From Toxotes chatareus (lineage: Eukaryota; Chordata; Actinopteri; Toxotidae), in contig CM028887.1 in NCBI GenBank assembly GCA_016801885.1, positions 27,050,511 to 27,114,510 of the forward strand: DNA of 64,000 nucleotides. The letters are read 5' to 3'. Shown piece by piece: positions 1 through 13,400 of the stretch; position 1 is the first letter of the stretch, and each line of letters opens with the position of its first letter. The notes below the pieces were generated by a model. That model did no database searches. It saw nothing but the letters and a program-made list of their open reading frames with translations, and was not told the origin of the DNA. Made by a program: the position numbers and the translations under genes.

Positions 1-1391
1 AAGAACAACAACAAAAGAAAATCATTTCAACAGATGAAATTTCTATTACCATCCCTATCATCTGTTTCAGGTTTCAGATTAGTATCAGCCAACAAAGCAA
101 GTCTGAGAGAAAATTAGAAGGAAAAATTCAGTGTATTGCTTAGGTTAACATAGCTATCACTTGCTATGCTAAAATCGGCCTTATGGACGCAGCTTTTTCT
201 ACCAGCTGGTTTTCAGTTGGTAAATCTGTTTCCCCATCAGCTCCCTGATGCACGATTTCCTGCCTTCCTCTCCGTACTTTTTGCACTCAAATCCTTTGTT
301 CACATTAGCACCTCTGTATCTGGCTCCCACCACCCACTCATTCTACAATAGATTTAGAACAAACACAGACTTTGTAAGACAGAAAGACTGAACACTGCAG
401 GAGCTGCTGTCATGGGGAGGAGTGGGAATCAGAGTTCAGGGAAAAGACATGTGACATTGTCAAATGAAAGACCACAAAGTATGTAGTTAGTTGTGAGCTC
501 TCTGTGAACCTAAAGTTATTCTTACATAACGGTAGTTATCATAGTTAGCATAAAAGCAACAGCTCATAACCTGTAATCTCACTAAGCTGTTAATCCTCAA
601 ATAACACTTCACAAGTTTGAGTACTGCTTTCTGCACTGTCAGATTTTTAAATAGGAAGCTTTTAAATTTTTATAGAGTGAATGAAGAAACGAGGCGAGGA
701 GACAGGAGAGAGGGAGAAACAAAAGTGGAGACAGAACCATGGAGAAAATAGAAAGAGGTGTAAATGATTTAAGACTGAAAGAAAAGGATGGCGTAGACAG
801 AAGCGGATTCAGAAGCAGCTCAGTTTGGGCACAGAGACGTGTCGGGTGCAAACTCTCAGAGGGCAGAGAAAGGTCAACTGACTGTTTTTTTAAGACACAA
901 TCTAAACCCAACCTAATTCCACAGACAAGATTTGATCCTGCTATAAAATAACTGACAGGCCTTTTAAGGCAGGGAATAACAAAGTGTAACAACTACATTA
1001 AATAATTATTTTCTGCTGTTTAAGGATTTTTACACTAGAAAGATTTGTAAACAAAGCCATAAAAAATGGTCAGATAGTTTCAGTCATTATCAGCTGAGAA
1101 ACAAAAATCTTTCCATCAACATGACCTTTGTGGGTCCACAGTAGAAGAGGTTTATTTAACCACTAGCTGCTTTTAAAAATGAAAAGTTATTGGTATGTTA
1201 TTGGTGATCCTAGCCTGGTTTTACTTGGTATCAGATCGAAACCAAATTTTGTGGTACTGTAACCCCTACTGCCACCAGTTGGCCAACACCTGATCAAGCA
1301 GAGACAATTGACCTTTTAACCATATCATCATTTAACAGCCAAATAACAGAAGTGTGAGGTCAGTCTGATTGAGAGAAAGCCAGTGACTCAC
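1..1391. other. gria2 intron, 3' side cut by window edge
   Basis: The next GluA2 exon (expected to begin GFTDGD) is not found here, so the intron runs off the window. It is AT-rich, with no recognisable repeat or coding sequence. Short open frames at 166-351 and 639-992 show no homology that I recognise. Confidence 0.6.
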
Positions 1392-1445
1392 CAAGTTGGC
1401 AATAATATAGTGGTATCCCTTCACGTGCCTTCCTATAGTGATCAC
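1392..1445 (-). CDS. gria2: gria2 coding exon 5
   Basis: This 54-nt exon encodes VITIGRHVKGYHYIIANL, with acceptor CATCAG|GTG and donor TTG|GTGAG. It matches GluA2 at all positions but one (R for K), and its length equals the mammalian 54-nt exon as I recall it. It is the last gria2 exon in the window. Confidence 0.93.
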
Positions 1446-4400
1446 CTGATGGGAAAAGAGTACAAGGTCTGTCAATAACCTACAGAACAACAACAACAAA
1501 CAAATTAATAAAAACTGTGGTAAAAATCAAATGTACTTCAGTTTTTCAACTTTCATCAGTCTATTATTGCCATCCTGTCAAAATCATGTCATCAAAGCAG
1601 TTACTTTTTAATAAGATGAGAAAACAATACTGTTAGTAGCTTATAACTACATTATTATTATTTTTATTGGTTTATTTAGCATAAGAAATACAATCATTTT
1701 CTCAGCCCATAAAGGAACACGTCATCCTTCAGTATCTCAGGAAAATTCCAAATTTTGGAGATACATTCTTTTTACTGGACACCTGCACCATGGCAAGCAA
1801 ATGTGACATTTGTGTGAGGTTTGAAATAGTAAAGGATGGGGAGCATTTGTTTGCACTAATTACCAAAGTAAAAGCGAGCCACAAAAACTAACCTTTTGAA
1901 CAACAGTCTTAGTGACTACCTCAGGCATTACGCTGCTAAATACATGACACAGGAACACGAGACAGGAACGCACTCACAGAGTTTAAATTCTGACTTTCAG
2001 AAGATGTTTAGTTCCACATTGCTTCCACTGTGAAGGCGCAGGGCTGAATCCACTTATTAATTCCAAAATTTTTTGAGCCTACTTTTGCTTCTTCTGCATG
2101 GGCTGTTTGCCTCAAATGTTGGATGAGCTGATTTTGATTTAACACACTGATACGCTCAAATTAGAGATATGAAATGCTCACTACTCACTATTTTGTTGGA
2201 TTTCTTGAGCTGTAAAATATGCAGTCCACGCATAATTATAATCAAAGTGACCTTTGGCCAATGAAGGACACAGGCTGAACTGAAAGCCTGCTGTGCTACA
2301 TGAATGTTTTGTACATTTCTCACTGTTAACAAAAAGGATATAGAAATAGAGCTGCTGCAAGAGATGTCAGCAAAGTGAGTATTTTATCAAACTGGAACCG
2401 GATCCAAAATGAAACCAGTTAAAAAAATCAAACCTATTCCTACCTTATATAGTACGAGAGGAGGGCACACAAACCACGTCAACAATTTATATTGTTACCA
2501 TGCTGCTGCTATGTAAGTAACATGACATAATATCTGTATATTCTCCATAGTCATATTCTCTATACACTCAGATCTATATTTATACTAATATTCATATTTA
2601 CATCTCTATCCCAGTCCATAATGTACATATATTTATCCCTAGTGCCCCTCAAATTTATATTTATATTGAAAGTACGTATGTACTGTTTTAAATTATTTTA
2701 TTGGGCGTCTTACAGAGCCAAAACAAAATCTTGTTGCACTGTACAACTCGTGTTCTGCAATGACAATAAAGATTATTCAGATTCTGGTTCTGAGATTCCA
2801 CTGAAGGAAAATACAGTGATGAAAAGGAAGCACAGCAAAAGTATGGTGTACAGATGCTGACAGACAGGTGTTTAAAAAGCTTACAGGAATAAAAGAACTA
2901 TTGCTGTATTTGACAGGTATGAAATATACTGAAGAGGATGGCTCTATAGCACGATATAAGAGCAGAAGAAGCTTTGTGATAGATGGATATTATTACTTAA
3001 ATTAGTAGTAGCAATAGTGACAAGACTGGAAACAACCTGTTCCATGATGTCTTTGACTTTGTCTTGTTCACAGTCCAGGATGATCCGTCTCTCCTTGCGA
3101 ATCTCCAGGTCCTAAAAAACACATTAGTATTTAACAGAATCCCAGTATTTTATGTTGTACAGGCCTAGAGCATGAAACTTAGCTTTGCAAACACAAATTG
3201 GTATTTTCCTTAAGTGCAGTGAGGTTCCCTCCTCACCTGCACCAGTTTGGTATTTTGGCGACTGCCTGTGGAAGGAGAGGTGCAGTAGAGAATGTATCAT
3301 CCAGCTGCATGCTGGAGACTCCCTAAAAATTAAATTAAAAATGCTTTAAGGCAGACCTCCCTAAAATCACTGAAACCAAAAATGGAAAAAAGTTGCCTCA
3401 CTGCACATACACAACATATTAGTAACGCTTTATTTCACAGATCCCTTATATCATAAGAATTTCCTACACTTTTAATTATCTGCAAAATGGAGACTGTTCA
3501 GTTTGTATAGGTCTCATTCAGTCATTTAAATTATTTTCTAACATACCTTAGATTTTTTTTTTAATCTCAGAGCACAGTAGGTCACCTGATCATGCAAAAG
3601 TTCTAACTGGTAAACTAGTAAATTTAGTGCAAACATCAACAACTATCAGAAACTCAATTCATCTCAATCTCTGCTGTTTTCTATGTCCATCCAGCCATCC
3701 ATTTTCTGCAGGGTACACCATGGACTGGTCACCAGTCAATCGCAGGGCTGACACACAAAGACAGACAACCACACATGCATACACTCACACCTAGGGGCAA
3801 TGTAGAGTAACCAATGAACCTAATGTGCATGTTTTTGGGATTGTGGGAGGAAACCAGAGTACCCAGAGAAAACCCACAAAGGCACCGGTAGAACATGCAA
3901 ACTCCACAAAGAAGAGCCTGTATTTTCTGTGTAATGACAATGTTCTGGTCCTTACAATTTAAAATAATATTTTCCGTACAGCTTGTACCAAATGCATTTC
4001 CAAATTTCCAAATCTAAATCAATACAAAAAAAGTAAACTACAAAGGTCACACAAACAATAGACTACGTTCTGAGCTCAGAACTAGTGCACACTGTAATCT
4101 GGACAACATGGACAAGACGGTCTGATACTGCAGCACTAACACTCCAGTGTTGAAGTAGGAAGAGACCCACTGTGTCACTCCTTTTCCATTGTGAGGAAGG
4201 AACCTGACTGGGAGGACATAACAAGTAAAAGGTTCACACTATCTACTATCACAGACCACACTAATGAGCCAGAGACATCAACCGCCCATGCATTGCCACA
4301 GTGACTGTTCTTAAGTATCGTGGTTAGTCTAAAAATGCATGGCAAGAGCACTAAGATGTGAAGGAGCTGTGTATGAACAGAGCATCATGAACGCACCTGA

Positions 4401-7400
4401 AACAGGGAGCGGTAGGCTTCGTCCTTCCTCTCATCTTTCAGGTTTCCTACATTTATTGCTGTGACGACCCATTTTTTCTCTGCTGCAGTGTCCAGTATTA
4501 CTTGAAGAGTAGAAAGACCTACACAAACAAACACACACAAAACAGTGGCAGTTAAATGCTTTTCTTAGTAATCTAATGTACATAGTTAAAAAGACATAGG
4601 TAACATAGGTAAATCCATAATAAAAAATACCTCTACAACTGATCTACAGTTGAGATCTGTTCTTTATTTTGGCCAGGAAGATACTAACACTACTATGAAA
4701 TGTCAGTTACATTTATGACAAATGAAATAACAGCTGTATGTGTAGAGCACATTTTTTCACAAGTTATTTGCACCATTTACCTGGTGTCAGGGTTCAGAAC
4801 TATTCAATTTGTATTTCTGAAGATTCTCAGTCATCCAGGTCAAAGATTATCTGGAGGAGGCCCCCTGACAGCTTCATGTAGGTCTCCCATTTGAGAATGA
4901 CTTCTTCACCTAAAACTGTTCTTTGCACACCTCATCAGCATGACTCTGGATGTGACCTAAACCTCAGGATTCCAAGTTTTTTGTTTTTTTTCAACCATTG
5001 TCCCAGAACCATTCTGAAAAAGTTTTAACCGTCCTGAAGTGAATGTAAACCTCCCCAAAATGTTGTTTTTCTACTTTGTCATTATCATCTGTTGTTAATA
5101 GAGGTATTATAAAACAACATTAAAAATATAAATAAATAAATACATATACATCCTGCATGTTCTGCAGTGCATGAGTTGTTAAGTTTCATCATATTCAATG
5201 AGTGAACAGCATTTTTATCTCTTCAGGAAGAAATTTCCTTTTGTACTTTCCTTCATAGCCAGAACGTCCTTTGTTCCAGTAGAGAAGTGGAAAATAAATT
5301 GATTTGTTATTTCATTTACTTTAAAGATTAGAGATGCTCTTTTAAGTAATTGTCAGTGTTTCCACACTGAAATTTGTCTCCGTAATACAGTTTCATATTT
5401 ATGTTCCTTTCAGAGCATGTCATAAAAATGACTTTTCTCTGATTGTTTTACAGCTCTGATCCTGATCCTGTGCTCAGGACCTGCAGTCCAGAGTCCTGAT
5501 GCCTCACCCCGCTGCTGTAGCGCTGAACAGATCACTTGTTTATTCAAGGTTTATTAGCACTCAACATGTGGTGAGTCAGATTGCACCAAATTATGAACCT
5601 ACTGCACCTTTCCCCAGCAATACACCCACCAAGTCTGAAGTCAATAAGATGAACAGTTCTTGAGCTATGTGAAGGATAGATAGTCACACACAGAGAAAGA
5701 GAGATTCTTGCTTTACAGTTAGATAGATGTAGGTATGTTACATGTAGGTATGTAAGTATGTGGCCTGCTGTGGTCCTGCTTCTGCTTATTAGTTAGTTGG
5801 TGTCTATATTTCTTAGTATTTCCAGTGGTTAATTTACTTTAGTTGTGAGTCAGTAATTCACCTGCCGTGGGGCAACACCAGACTGTAGCTCTACTCTGCT
5901 CATATTTTAGAGAATGCAATTATTCATTAATGATGGATAATTTCTCCTCCCACGGCCCACAAGCTAGTAGTTGCCTTATCTGGGTATTAATCACAGTGGC
6001 TGTGGATACTAACTAGGGATGCACCGAATATTTGGCCACCGAAATTTTTCGGCCGAAAATGGCCCACAAGTGCATTTTCAGTTTTCGGCCGAAAGACTTG
6101 TATCACCGAAACAACACGGCCGAAACAGGTCGTTGTGATGACGCAAGCGAAAACCGCAGCCAGTACAAGCTTGTCTGGAAAGGCCAACATATCTGTGGTG
6201 TGGACGTATTTCAGTAAATCTGAGAAAGACACACGGATAGTGATTTGCAAAACATGTAATGTCAAAAAAGTTTAAAACTTAACTTAAAGCGCTGCAATTC
6301 TTGGTGCATTTGTTGTTGTTAAAGGCCTACGGTTAACATATGGGCTATGGCATAGGTGTCAAACCTGTTCCACAAAGGGCCGGTGTGGCTGCAGGTTTTT
6401 GTTCCAACCAAGCAGCAGCACACCAGACTTGACTCATTTAATCAACTGATCTCAGTCTTCAGACAGTTGATTGGTCAAACTGTGTGTTTCTTGATTGGTT
6501 GGAACAAAAACCTGCAGCCACACGGCCCTTTGTGCAACAGGTTTGACACCTCTGGGCTATGGCAATCTTTGTTTTGACACTTTGTGTTTTTATGAGAGAA
6601 CATATTTCATTTTACAATCTTGTTTAAATTGATTTATTCTTTGAAACATTCATATTAATTTATGTAATCGCAATGCCTTGCAATTTTCATGAAGTTAGTA
6701 CACAGTCATAGCCATAAATGCAATGGTACTAATAATTGGCATAATAATTTTTTTCTGTGATTCGGTTTTTGGCCTTGGTTTCCTCATTTTCGGTTTTTGG
6801 TTTTCGGCCAAGAATTTTCATTTCGGTGCATCCCTAGTAATTACTACTGTATCACAATAGCACAATATATATAGGGATATGGTAAATTTTAACAAAAGAC
6901 CAATTAAAAATGTTTGGAAGTGGACAAAGAGATTATTAGAAGAACTGTTATTGGCTGATAAAACAAATGTCAAATTTCACAAAGAATTCATTAAAATCAA
7001 ATTCAAATCAAGCCAATCCAAAAAAAAAAAAAAAAATCCAAGAAAACAGCACTTCCAACAATTACCTAAAACATTTAGAAATCCTGAAGAGATATATGTA
7101 TGAAAGCATCAGCCAGGACAATACATCATCGTATTTCAACATAATTTAAGATAATCTAATAGGGTATAGCAGCTATATCAGTGTTGGTTTTCCAAAATAT
7201 GTTCGAAGTCATTTACACTGTTTGTCTACCAGAGACAGTAAATCAGTTCCACTAACTACCTGTCTCAGTACTTTAAAAAACAAAAGGGGGCTCATTAAAT
7301 AGCAGTTGCATTAAAAGTTCAGCAACAGCAACACTTAAATCGCATGCTGTGTGATAACTAATGAGATTCTCATTACCTCTATCGCTGTCATATAGATAGG

Positions 7401-10400
7401 CAAACTTTTCCCATTTGTAGTACTCCACTAATGAAACAAGTGGCCCCTTGATGTCCGGCCTCATCTGGAGAACAAACTGGTTCATTCCCTCTGCTGGAAA
7501 AGAGGGTGTGATGAAGGAGACATGAAGTGTCTCACAGAAGGACGTGATGGTGTTTACCGACTTCTTGTCATAGAAGCCAAAGATGGCGTAGACACCTCGG
7601 GAGAACTGGGAACAAACTAGGAAAAAGAAAGAGAGAAACATTTTAATGAAACAGAGACAGATAAAGAGAGAGGATAAAACTCAGACAGAGGAGGAAAGGT
7701 TGAAGTAAAATCCTAATGTGTGACACAGGAAGGGTGTCCCTGTAACAATACATATCCTTTAAACCTTCGGCTCACTCTAATAATGTTTAGGCTCTTATGA
7801 TCACAAAGCAGATTATACAGTGGACGACGATGATCTGTATGAGGGTTGAACACCTTTAAAATACAGTTCGGTTCTGTGTATAAACATTTTTGGAATAAGT
7901 GTAAATGAACGGGATTACAAATCTGTAATTGACTGCAGAACATTCTATCATCAGACCTGCAGGTCTACAGCAGAGAGCTGAAAGCTGTTTAACAGGTGTT
8001 TCTACACTGAGAGTAAAAGATCATTCCAGTGTTACAGTTTAAAATTCAGAAAAGTTAAAGATTCTGCACAAATAAAGCAAATGAAAATAAGCGCAGCATT
8101 TTTTTTCAGAACATCTAAACCTGTGTCATTTTCTCAAGCCTAATTAATCACTATGATTGTTTTTTATTGTGCATGACTACCACACAACCTTTCACCCTCC
8201 AATTACTCATCATTCCCAAACCCAGAATGCAGCGAACTGATACCATTGGGCAGTCACACTGTGTGCAGATCACCACCACAAAACCAGCTTTGAGTTTTCT
8301 TTGTATTACTGTGAATGACACCAACAAGCAGGAACTGACGGAGTTCCTGTCTGTACCTTACACAGAAGAGCACATTTCCTCAGACCAGCCACAGACCACA
8401 AACCCTGCTTAAATCCAAGCCGGATGCAGATCGGGTCTTGGGTCTTTTAATGGATCAGGTCGGGTCCAGATGTGATTCAGAGATGACTGTTGATAACGGG
8501 TCAGTTTGGTATTGAGCTTCGCGAATGTGGGCTTGCATAATTGGACCTGCAAAGCACTCTGGGATGAGGGGGAAGTTTGATTCTGGTACTATCTGCTCGC
8601 TAATTTATAAATCACATAAATCAACTTTAAAATCCATGCACTTTGGTAAACCTTATATTCCTTCCAAAACACTCCTACAATTAAACATAAATAGCAACAG
8701 CAAATCCCTCATGAATACTGAGATAGTTAATGTTCCTGTGGAGAATGGAGGCAGTGTTACTAACAAAAGGACAACAGCAGAGGCCACATCAGGTTCCAGT
8801 CCTGTCAGCCAAGATCATAGACCTGAGGCTGCAGTGGACACAGACTCACCAAAACTGGACAGATGAAGACTAGAAAAACGTAGCCTGGTCTGATGGATCT
8901 GGATTTCTGCTGAGGCTGCAGATGGCAGCGTCAGAATTTGGCATCAACAGCATGAATCCATGGACCCAATCCATGGTCGTGGTGGTGTGATGGTGTGGGG
9001 AACGTTTTCTTACCAATCAATTTTCTTACCAATCAATTTTCTTACCGTTACCAATCAATCATGGTCTCACTGTCACAGTATGAGTATTGTTGCTGACCAT
9101 GTTCATCCCGCTACGGCCACAGTTTATACATGATGACAAGTCATAAAGCAAAGGTCATCTCAAACTGTACTTCTACAGACTCCCAGGTCACCAGAATCCA
9201 GTAGAACACCTTTGGGATGTGGTAGAGCAGGAGACTGGCAGGCTGAGTGTGCCACTAACTAATGCACAAAATATGAGGCAAGTTTTCAGCATCTTGTGAT
9301 ATCCATGCCATGAAGAACTAAGCCTGTTCAGAGGGCAAAGGGAGTCCCTCATCAGTGTACTGTAAATATGGTGTTCCTAATAAAGTGCTCAGTGAGTGTA
9401 AATGCACTAGACTTGTTTTAATCAACCATTTTCATATTTATAATATGAGAATGTTAGTCACTGTCATTTTGATAGTAAGAACCGTGTTTACACTTTTCAA
9501 AAAGGAATGTTAATTCTGACCCCGAAGACCAAGCTACTTACAGCTTTTGTTCAATGTTATATATCAAATGGAGGCTAACTGTTAAGAGTCTAGTGAAGAA
9601 CAAAACATTTCTGGCAGTTCTCCCTGTCCACTCCTCAACTCTCTTGTCTTGGTAAGATGACCTGGCCCTTGCCCTGGATCCTCTGTCTCTGCCAGCTCTA
9701 CCTTACTGTCATCTGGCCCCTCTCCATCCCCTTCATGGGACCCAGAGGCCAGAAGGACCTGTAGCAGCCTTACTCAATGTGCTCAACTCTCAGTCACTCT
9801 GAAAATAAACAGCAAATAAACAGAACTTAGATTATGCTGTTCCTCTCGCTGCCTAACCTTCCACCAATGTTGGCCACAAGGGTCGTGTAATACACCCCGG
9901 TAGTTCCTGCAGTAGATCATGATGCTGTTTCAGGAAACAGGACAGAAAGGGTAAGGAGCAATGAGGAGCGGCTCAAGTGTTAGTTTCTTTCAAGTCTCAG
10001 CCAGAAGAGTATAGCTGGTTTTCCTGCAACTGCTGCTGTGTCCAGGAACACGAGAGACGGATCCAAATGCAGACTCACCAGGCAGACTTAAAAACAATGA
10101 TATTTTAATAACTGAAGTCACTGGTTACAAAGTCCAAGAGCCAGGAAACAAAACTCAATGTGTCCTCATAGCAAAGACCTGAAGGAAAGACTGGACCCCT
10201 CCTTACTTCTCAACAGTCAGAGAGATAAATCCACAGAAGTACCAGGAACAGGAAAGCAACCAGGTTTGGGGGCGGGGCAGAGCAACAAGGTGGGAAACAA
10301 GACAATGACGGGAAGCAGACTAAGAACAGATACACAAAGCACGGGGCTTCACAATAACACAGGAAAAACTTACAAAACATGATTTCAAAATAAGACAGGA

Positions 10401-13400
10401 ATTACTGAACAAAATCAAAGAAACCTAGAGTCCTCAGACATAAAGATTTCAACAAAAATCCTCAAAACTCACCATGTGCTGAACATACCAGAGTCCAACA
10501 AAAGAATCCAAAAAGTCCACCACAGTCTATAACAAGTTCATCCAAAGTCTAAAGCAGTCAAAAGAGTTCAAAACAGCCACCAAGGGGCTGATCATAACAG
10601 GTTTAACACCTATTACACAACAGATTCACAGTTTTGAGTTTCTTGTGTCTTTAACATGTTACTGAATGTCATTTGAGACCAGGGGCAGCTAACAAATAAA
10701 ACAAAAACCAACATCAAGTGTGTTAGGAAAGTGCTGGTTCATATGTCAGGCCCTACAGATATTCCCTCATTCCCTGTGTCGAAAACATTAATCCAACATT
10801 TCCCATTGGAAATCAGTGATTAGTAAGGCCATAGCACATTCACATTGTTTGCTCTCATGTCCTAATTCAGTTGACAATTTCAGACTAATTTCAGTCCCTT
10901 TGAAGGCTGTCTGAAATCTATGGCACACCTATGGGTAAAAGGTCCTGTTTCCATACACCATTTTGGACAGGGGGTCACCCCTCAGTGCAGTCAGGACAGG
11001 GGGTATCCCATTACAAAGCATGAAGCCAGTTCATTTGAAAAACAGAACTGTCTGACTAATTAACCTATCACGAACTTTCAGTTCTGATCTGTCAGTTGAA
11101 AAACAAAAGCATAGTATACTGTTCATTTAGATTGTTGGCTCACACCTACCACTGTTCTCAACTTTGACAGCCATTTAAGAGAGAATATTTGTATCATTAT
11201 TATATGCAATATGTTCTGAAAGGGAGCTAAACATTTGCTGTATTGTTATGACATGCATTTTTTTTTTTAGCTTAAAGGCTGGACACAGACAAGTCCTTTA
11301 TGTCTGTGTGTTGGCTATATTTAGTTGTCCTACTTGAATGACCTTGTTCTTTACTCTAGAAATAAAAAGTCCAATTTCAACTCTCTAGGTAAACTATTTC
11401 ATTCAGGTGAATCACCAATGAAAAAACTGACTTCTACAAAAAAGGGATCCATATGCTCCACTACCACTGGACTAAGTGTGTACATGTAGCACTATATTGT
11501 AAAATAAATGTGCTAAGTTTTCTAAAATTGATTACTTTTACCTTAAGCCACAAACTTATCAATTTATCAGATTTATAGTTGAGCATCAGATCTCATCTGT
11601 TACCATTTCTGCAAAGCTACACACAGGTTGTATATGAAACCCTTCACTTTTTTCACACTGATTTTTTTGCCCTCATTAATCCATCATGACATAAGATATG
11701 TATAAGAGAAAACGTATTTTTAGACATTTTTGCAAATGTATTAAGTTCAAAACTGAAATCTCTGATTTCTAAAAATGGTCACATTCTTAATTCAGTGCAA
11801 CATGATTCATTCATTAGTGGTTCCTTTTTGTTTAAAAAGGTACCAACATTTGGAATCTGTAACAAGCAGGGTTTCCTGTTTATAAGATACAAATGTAGTC
11901 TTTTTAAAGTAAATGAGACATTCTGTCTGAACCTCATATGTATTGTAGCAGGTGAAAAACAAGAGTGTAGACAGCAGAAAAAGAGGACTCTGCTATCACA
12001 ATACACTGCACTTAAATAGCAGAGCTCTGAGCCTCAGGCCATCATTACATCATGCTCTGATGAAGGCAGAGTATACTGCATGCATAGAGACCTTGTTCCC
12101 ATTGTTTCTACTCTTTGCTCTGCAGTTGCTGAATTTGGAACGTAGCACGACTTCACACTGCCCCAGTTAAAAATAACCACATCCGTTTTTTTTTTTTGTA
12201 AAAAAAAGTATCACACACCAAATCAAATGTCTGTGGCCAAACTGCCATAACATACGCTTGCAATGAGTTACCTCTGACAGTTGGTGTGGTGTATTCTCTC
12301 AGTGATGGGTAAGGACATGTCATGGATGCTGACAGACTTACCTAGTCCTATTCAAGACCTTACTTTTTTTTTCTTGCTTCTGCGCTTGCTCTTTGCCATT
12401 GTTTACAATAAAACTTTTTGAACAGCAAATTCAGCACTTTAACTTCTTGTTTGAAATATATTTTATTTTTCCTGTGTATTTTGGAGAACAATGTCCTTCC
12501 TCTGGAGACAAAACAGGAATGACCTAAACTCCGACCCTTATGCAACTGTGGCTGGGCAACCTGGACCAGATAAACACTCCCCTGGGTGGGGGGAGAAAAC
12601 AATCCCTCCTGCAGGTGGTACATAGAGCTAGATAGACTGGATAATATATACACCGATCAGGCATCACATTATGACCACCTGCCTAATATTGTGTTGGTCC
12701 CCCTTTTGTAGCCAGAACAGCCCTGACCTGTTGAGGCATGGACTCCACTAGACCCCTAAAGGTATGCTGGGGCACCAAGATGTTAGAAGATCCTTTAAGT
12801 CCTGTAAGTTGTGAGGTGGGGCCTCTATAGATTGGACTTGTTTGTCCAGCACATCCCAGATATGCCTGTAGTAGGCCAAGTCAACACCTCAAACCCGTTG
12901 TTGTGCTCCTCAACCCATTCCTGAACCATTTTTGCTTTGTGGCACAGTGCATTATCCTGCTGAAACAGGCCACAGCCATCATCCATGAAAGGGTGCACAT
13001 GGTCTGCAACAATGCTTAGGTAGGTGGTACGTATCTGTGATACAAGCCTCCACTGCGGTCTTCTTCCCATAGTGCATCCTGGTGCCAGGTGTTCCCCAGA
13101 TAAATGACACATACGCAACCGGCCATCCACATGATGTAAAAGAAAATGTGATTCATCAGACCAGGCCACCTTCTTCTATTGCTCTGTGGTCCAGTTCTGA
13201 TGCTCACGTACCCATTGTTGGTGCTTCGCTGAATCAGCATTAGTTCGTCTGTTGGATCAGACCACACGGGACAGCCTTCACTCCCCACGTGCATCAATGA
13301 GCCTTGACCGCCCATGACCCTGTCGCCAGTTCACCACAGTTCCCTCCTTAGACCACTTTTGATAGCTACTGACCACTGCAGACTGGGAACACTCCACAAG

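Noticed and set aside
166..351. Frame containing GFQLVN, resembling a later GluA exon phrase
   Set aside because: It is on the opposite strand to gria2, with no splice sites and no further similarity.
4805..4870. Possible Penelope-like 3' fragment (CAGTCATCCAGGTC)
   Set aside because: Only a short phrase matches memory; too little to support a feature.
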